Below are positions 60,667 to 64,000 of a stretch of 64,000 nt of DNA, one piece after another. How positions within the stretch are numbered: the stretch's first letter is position 1; every line of letters begins with the position of its first letter. The translations under genes and the position numbers were made by a program. The stretch comes from an uncultured Dysosmobacter sp. Its GTDB lineage: Bacteria; Bacillota; Clostridia; Oscillospirales; Oscillospiraceae. The notes below the pieces were generated by a model. It searched no databases, was not told the DNA's origin, and saw nothing but the letters and a program-made list of their open reading frames with translations. Location: assembly GCA_934565855.1 (NCBI GenBank), contig CAKTIO010000004.1, positions 62,001 to 126,000 on the forward strand, written 5' to 3'.

Positions 60667-60710
60667 AAAAGCCGCTGTACGGAAACAAGTGTCTCCATAC
60701 AGCGGCTTTT
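60667..60710 (-). terminator. Terminator after purB
   Basis: A 13-bp outer stem (60667-60679 with 60698-60710) continues into a partly paired inner region, with A and T runs outside. It lies 35 bases after the purB stop. Confidence 0.88.
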
Positions 60711-60744
60711 TTGAAGGAACAGGTGAAAAAAGCTGCGAAACTGG

Positions 60745-62166
60745 TTACAGATTGATCTCCGGCTTTTCCGTGACCTGCCGCTGGTCCAGCAGGGGGCGCA
60801 GCTGGCGTAGGAAAGCATCCACCTGCTCCGGGCAGCGCCCGATATAGGCGCTGGGCGTCAGGACGGCTTCCATCTCCTCCTCCGTCATATGGAAGGCGGG
60901 CTGGGCGGCAAGACGGCGCAGCAGGTCGCATTTTTCGCCCTCCTTCATCCGGGCGGTGGCTTCCATAGAGCAGGTGCGGATAATCTCATGCAGGTCCTGC
61001 CGGTTGCCGCCCCGCTTGACACCCTCCATCATCAGGTTTTCCGTGGCGATAAAGGGCAGATATTCCCGGACAGTGGCGTCCACCACCTTTTCGTTGACGT
61101 GCAGTCCATCGGTGACGTTTTGCATCAGGCGCAGGATGGCGTCCGCGCAGAGGAAGCCCTCCGGCAGGGAGATGCGGCGGTTGGCGGAGTCGTCCAGTGT
61201 GCGCTCCAGCCACTGAACGGAGGCGGTCATGGCGGCGTTCTGGGCGTCTGCCATCAAATAGCGGCTGAGGGAGCAGATGCGCTCGGACCGCATGGGGTTA
61301 CGCTTATACGCCATAGCGGAGGAGCCGATCTGGTGCTTTTCAAAGGGCTCCTCCAGCTGGCGGTCATGCTGAAGCAGCCGCAGGTCGTTAGCAAAGCGGT
61401 AGCAGCTCTGGGCAATGGAGCTGAGTACGTTCAGCACCCGGCTGTCAAACTTCCGGGGATAGGTCTGTCCGCAGACAGCAAAGCACTGGTCAAAGCCGAA
61501 CTCCGCGGCGATCTTCCGGTTCATCTCGTCAATTTTGGCACCATCGCCCTCGAAGAGGTCCATAAAGCTTGCCTCGGTACCGGTGGTGCCGCGGCAGCCC
61601 AGGAATTTCATGTGGTCCAGCACAAAGTCCAGCTCCTCCAGATCGGACTGCAGGTCCTGCATCCAGAGGGTGGCACGCTTGCCTACCGTCACCAGCTGTG
61701 CCGGCTGGTAGTGGGTGTATCCCAGGGTGGGGATTGCCTTGTAGGCTTCCGCAAAGCGCGCCAGATTGTCCAGTACGGCAAGCAGCTCGCCCCGCAGATA
61801 ACGCAGTCCCTCCCGGTAGATGATCAGATCGGCGTTGTCAGTGACATAGCAGCTGGTAGCGCCCAGGTGAATGATGCCAGCGGCACTGGGAGCGGCTTTT
61901 CCGTAGGTATAGACGTGTGCCATGACATCGTGGCGGACTTCCTTTTCCCGGGCGGCAGCCATGTCATAGTCAATATCCGTAACATGAGCGGCAAGCTCGT
62001 CCACTTGCTGCTGGGTGATGGGCAGCCCCAGCTGCTGCTCGGCGCGGGCAAGTGCCACCCAAAGCCGCCGCCAGGTCTGGATGCGCATATCGGCGGAGAA
62101 CAGGTGCAGCATGAATTCGGAGGCATAACGGGATGCCAGAGGGGATTCGTAACGGTCCTTACTCAT
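60745..62166 (-). CDS. purB: Adenylosuccinate lyase
   Basis: A 473-residue fumarase/aspartase-family enzyme acting twice in purine synthesis (SAICAR and adenylosuccinate cleavage). The family signature GSSAMAYKRNPMRSE and the motif HLGATSCYVTDNAD are present. It lies downstream of purA on the same strand, separated by a terminator. Confidence 0.96.
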   Translation of the reverse strand: MSKDRYESPLASRYASEFMLHLFSADMRIQTWRRLWVALARAEQQLGLPITQQQVDELAAHVTDIDYDMAAAREKEVRHDVMAHVYTYGKAAPSAAGIIHLGATSCYVTDNADLIIYREGLRYLRGELLAVLDNLARFAEAYKAIPTLGYTHYQPAQLVTVGKRATLWMQDLQSDLEELDFVLDHMKFLGCRGTTGTEASFMDLFEGDGAKIDEMNRKIAAEFGFDQCFAVCGQTYPRKFDSRVLNVLSSIAQSCYRFANDLRLLQHDRQLEEPFEKHQIGSSAMAYKRNPMRSERICSLSRYLMADAQNAAMTASVQWLERTLDDSANRRISLPEGFLCADAILRLMQNVTDGLHVNEKVVDATVREYLPFIATENLMMEGVKRGGNRQDLHEIIRTCSMEATARMKEGEKCDLLRRLAAQPAFHMTEEEMEAVLTPSAYIGRCPEQVDAFLRQLRPLLDQRQVTEKPEINL

Positions 62167-62197
62167 CTCAAGGTCAACCTTTCTTATGTAAAAAAGT

Positions 62198-62223
62198 AAG
62201 GAGACGCCAATAGGCGCCTCCTT
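62198..62223 (-). terminator. Terminator between purA and purB
   Basis: An 11-bp stem with one G-U pair (62198-62208 with 62213-62223) and an AATA loop, followed on the minus strand by a T-rich tract. Partial readthrough into purB is possible. Confidence 0.8.
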
Positions 62224-62297
62224 TGGTTTCAGAGAATTTTCGCCGGAGGCGAAAAAAGAGAAATCACGGGTGTGCTGTTACTGCTTTAATGCAGCAC

Positions 62298-63572
62298 TCA
62301 GCGGACGATAATGGACTCGCGCTCGGGTCCCACGGAGACATAGGTGATGTGGCAGCCGATCTGGGCTTCCACATATTCCACATACTTCCGGGCAGCCTCG
62401 GGCAGCTCCTCCCACTTGCGGACGCCGGAGATATCGCACTTCCAGCCGGGCATGGTGGTCATGACAGGCTTGGCATCAGGCAGGACGGAGGGGAAAGGGA
62501 AGTAGTCGATCTGCTGTCCGTTCAGTTCGTAATGGGCGCAGATGGGAATTTCGTCCAGATAACTCAGCACGTCCAGCTTGGTCAGGGCGATGTCAGTAGC
62601 ACCCTGGCACTGAATGCCATAGCGGGTCGCTACAATGTCGATGGGACCCACCCGGCGGGGACGTCCGGTTTTGGCACCGTACTCGCCGCCAGCCTTGCGC
62701 AGCTGCTCGGCTTCGTCGCCGAACCACTCGCAGGTGAAGGGACCCTCGCCCACGCAGGAGGAGTAAGCCTTGACCACGCCCACGATCTTGTCCAGCTTTG
62801 CCTCGGGATAGCCGGAGCCGACGGGGGCATAGGCGGCAATGGGATTGGAGGAGGTGGTCATGGGATAGATGCCGTAGTCCAGATCCCGCAGAGAACCCAG
62901 CTGTGCCTCAAACAGGATGCTCTTGCCCTCCTTGTGTGCCTGACGCAGGAATGCGCCGGTGTCGCAGATAAAGGGCTTGATCTTCTCGCCGAATTCAGCG
63001 ACCCATGCCCGCATGTCATCCATCGTGTAGGGCTTTGCGCCGTAGACCCGCTCCAGCGTCAGGTTCTTCCATTCTAGAATGTCCTTCATGCGGTCCCACA
63101 TCTTTTCGGGGTACAGCAGCTCGCCCGCCATGATGGTTTTCTTCTGGTATTTGTCGGAGTAGAAGGGAGCGATGCCCTGCTTGGTGGAGCCGTACTTCTT
63201 GTCAGCAAGACGGGCTTCCTCCAGACCGTCCAGATCCCGGTGCCAGGGCAGCAGCAGGGAAGCGCGGTCGCTGATCTTCAGACTCTCGGGGGTGATGGAT
63301 ACGCCCTGCGCGGCAACGTCCTGGATTTCCTTCCACAGGTTCTCACAGTCCAGAGCCACGCCATTGCCCAGAATATTGACTACACCGTCGCGGAAAATAC
63401 CGGAGGGCAGCAGGTGCAGGGCAAACTTGCCCTTTTCATTGACGACGGTGTGACCGGCGTTGCCGCCGCCCTGATAGCGGACGACCACGTCATAGTCGCT
63501 GGTCAGCAGATCGACCATACGACCCTTGCCTTCGTCGCCCCAGTTGATGCCTACGATGGCACAATTTGACAT
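62298..63572 (-). CDS. purA: Adenylosuccinate synthetase
   Basis: A 424-residue GTP-dependent enzyme that makes adenylosuccinate from IMP and aspartate. Signatures are GINWGDEGKGRMVDLL (P-loop), QGGGNAGHTVV, RVGPIDIVATRYG and GATDIALTKLDVL. CGGGAGG lies upstream of the ATG. Its product is the substrate of the next gene's product, PurB. Confidence 0.97.
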   Translation of the reverse strand: MSNCAIVGINWGDEGKGRMVDLLTSDYDVVVRYQGGGNAGHTVVNEKGKFALHLLPSGIFRDGVVNILGNGVALDCENLWKEIQDVAAQGVSITPESLKISDRASLLLPWHRDLDGLEEARLADKKYGSTKQGIAPFYSDKYQKKTIMAGELLYPEKMWDRMKDILEWKNLTLERVYGAKPYTMDDMRAWVAEFGEKIKPFICDTGAFLRQAHKEGKSILFEAQLGSLRDLDYGIYPMTTSSNPIAAYAPVGSGYPEAKLDKIVGVVKAYSSCVGEGPFTCEWFGDEAEQLRKAGGEYGAKTGRPRRVGPIDIVATRYGIQCQGATDIALTKLDVLSYLDEIPICAHYELNGQQIDYFPFPSVLPDAKPVMTTMPGWKCDISGVRKWEELPEAARKYVEYVEAQIGCHITYVSVGPERESIIVR

Positions 63573-63650
63573 AATTTAAAAACCTCCCGGTTTGTTATTA
63601 CAAATGGAACAGGTTGACCTATTTTGAAAAATCAGAGCCAAACCTTTGTT

Positions 63651-63656
63651 ATTATA
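63651..63656 (-). promoter_or_regulatory. -10 box of the purA promoter
   Basis: TATAAT on the minus strand, 79 bases before the purA ATG, in an AT-rich region. The -35 at 17 bp is weak (TTACTT-like). The rest of the gap to 63912 shows no gene or clear RNA. Confidence 0.55.
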
Positions 63657-63912
63657 GCGAGTGAAATACTATAAGTAAAGTACAAAGTGATAATATTTAA
63701 CATGAATTTACCTAATAGTGCCGGGAGAGATGGAAGGGATTCCCGGCGGAACGCCGATTCCGCTCTTTGCAAAAGGGTGGAATTATGCTATACTCACCAG
63801 GGAATAAAAAGAATCCTGCCCCGGCACTGCCCGCGGTGGGGAAGCAGGACAGCTCTGCTGGCAGGCAGGGCGGCGAAAGAGAGAAGCAACACAGGAGGGG
63901 GACGCCTTGTTT

Positions 63913-64000
63913 ATGGGAAAAATCGGGTTCGACAATCAAAAATATCTGACCACGCAGTCAGAGCAGATCAAGCGCCGCATTGCGGAGTTCGGCGGGAAGC
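63913..64000 (+). CDS. DUF1846-family protein, 3'-truncated by window edge
   Basis: The first 29 codons of a gene that continues past the window. The ATG at 63913 has AGGAGGGGG about 10 bases upstream. The start MGKIGFDNQKYLTTQSEQIK, then RRIAEFGGK, matches the conserved beginning of the DUF1846 family, large proteins (about 500 residues) of unknown function common in Clostridia and lactic bacteria. The assignment rests on these residues only. Confidence 0.75.
   Translation, partial: MGKIGFDNQKYLTTQSEQIKRRIAEFGGK

Overview
The window is a high-GC, gene-dense piece of a Firmicutes (Clostridia) chromosome. The best fit is a gut Oscillospiraceae-type anaerobe. Supporting signs are T-box leaders, a type III glutamine synthetase, a ferredoxin-dependent 2-oxoacid oxidoreductase, a phosphotransacetylase, a CoA-transferase, Gram-positive lipoproteins, SLH surface anchoring and a YtrA-type GntR/ABC cassette. 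The lineage is inferred from gene content only.

Positions 1-10,970 are accessory DNA. A large serine recombinase, cut by the window start, ends just before a 45-bp copy of the 3' half of an initiator tRNA. The intact tRNA-fMet lies at 10,896-10,971, directly after a tyrosine integrase. The 9.4 kb between the two copies therefore looks like an integrated element. Its cargo is a divergent pair: an exported ApbE flavin transferase and a 1,731-residue SLH surface protein that carries a flavinylation-like motif. A 1.2-kb non-coding stretch with a dispersed repeat separates this cargo from the integrase.

Positions 10,981-35,964 are mostly core genes: tRNA-Leu, mnmM, pta, an M23 peptidase, a sodium:solute symporter, pyrG, an M24 peptidase, a CBS-containing pyrophosphatase, a GntR-ABC cassette, an LRR/VWA/MoxR operon and a split ThrE-type exporter. 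Within this block lie two paralogous three-gene ABC importers. One is preceded by a tryptophan T-box. The other is preceded by a short Phe/Tyr-rich leader peptide and a terminator.

Positions 35,996-44,247 hold branched-chain metabolism (ilvE under a probable leucine T-box, then a VOR-type oxidoreductase operon with a FadR-like regulator) and a CstA-family carrier. Positions 44,508-52,890 are one complete shikimate/Phe/Tyr operon (aroF-tyrA-aroB-aroA-aroC-pheA-aroEK-aroQ). It is preceded by a 32-codon leader peptide with ten Phe/Tyr codons and a textbook attenuator. The rest holds a phospholipase-C-like protein, a CoA-transferase, lrgAB-type genes, glnN and asnB under an asparagine T-box, purB, purA, and the start of a DUF1846-type gene.

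The most interesting signal is the set of amino-acid-sensing RNA leaders. Three T-boxes (Trp, Leu, Asn) coexist with two Phe/Tyr leader-peptide attenuators, and together these control aromatic amino acid uptake and synthesis.
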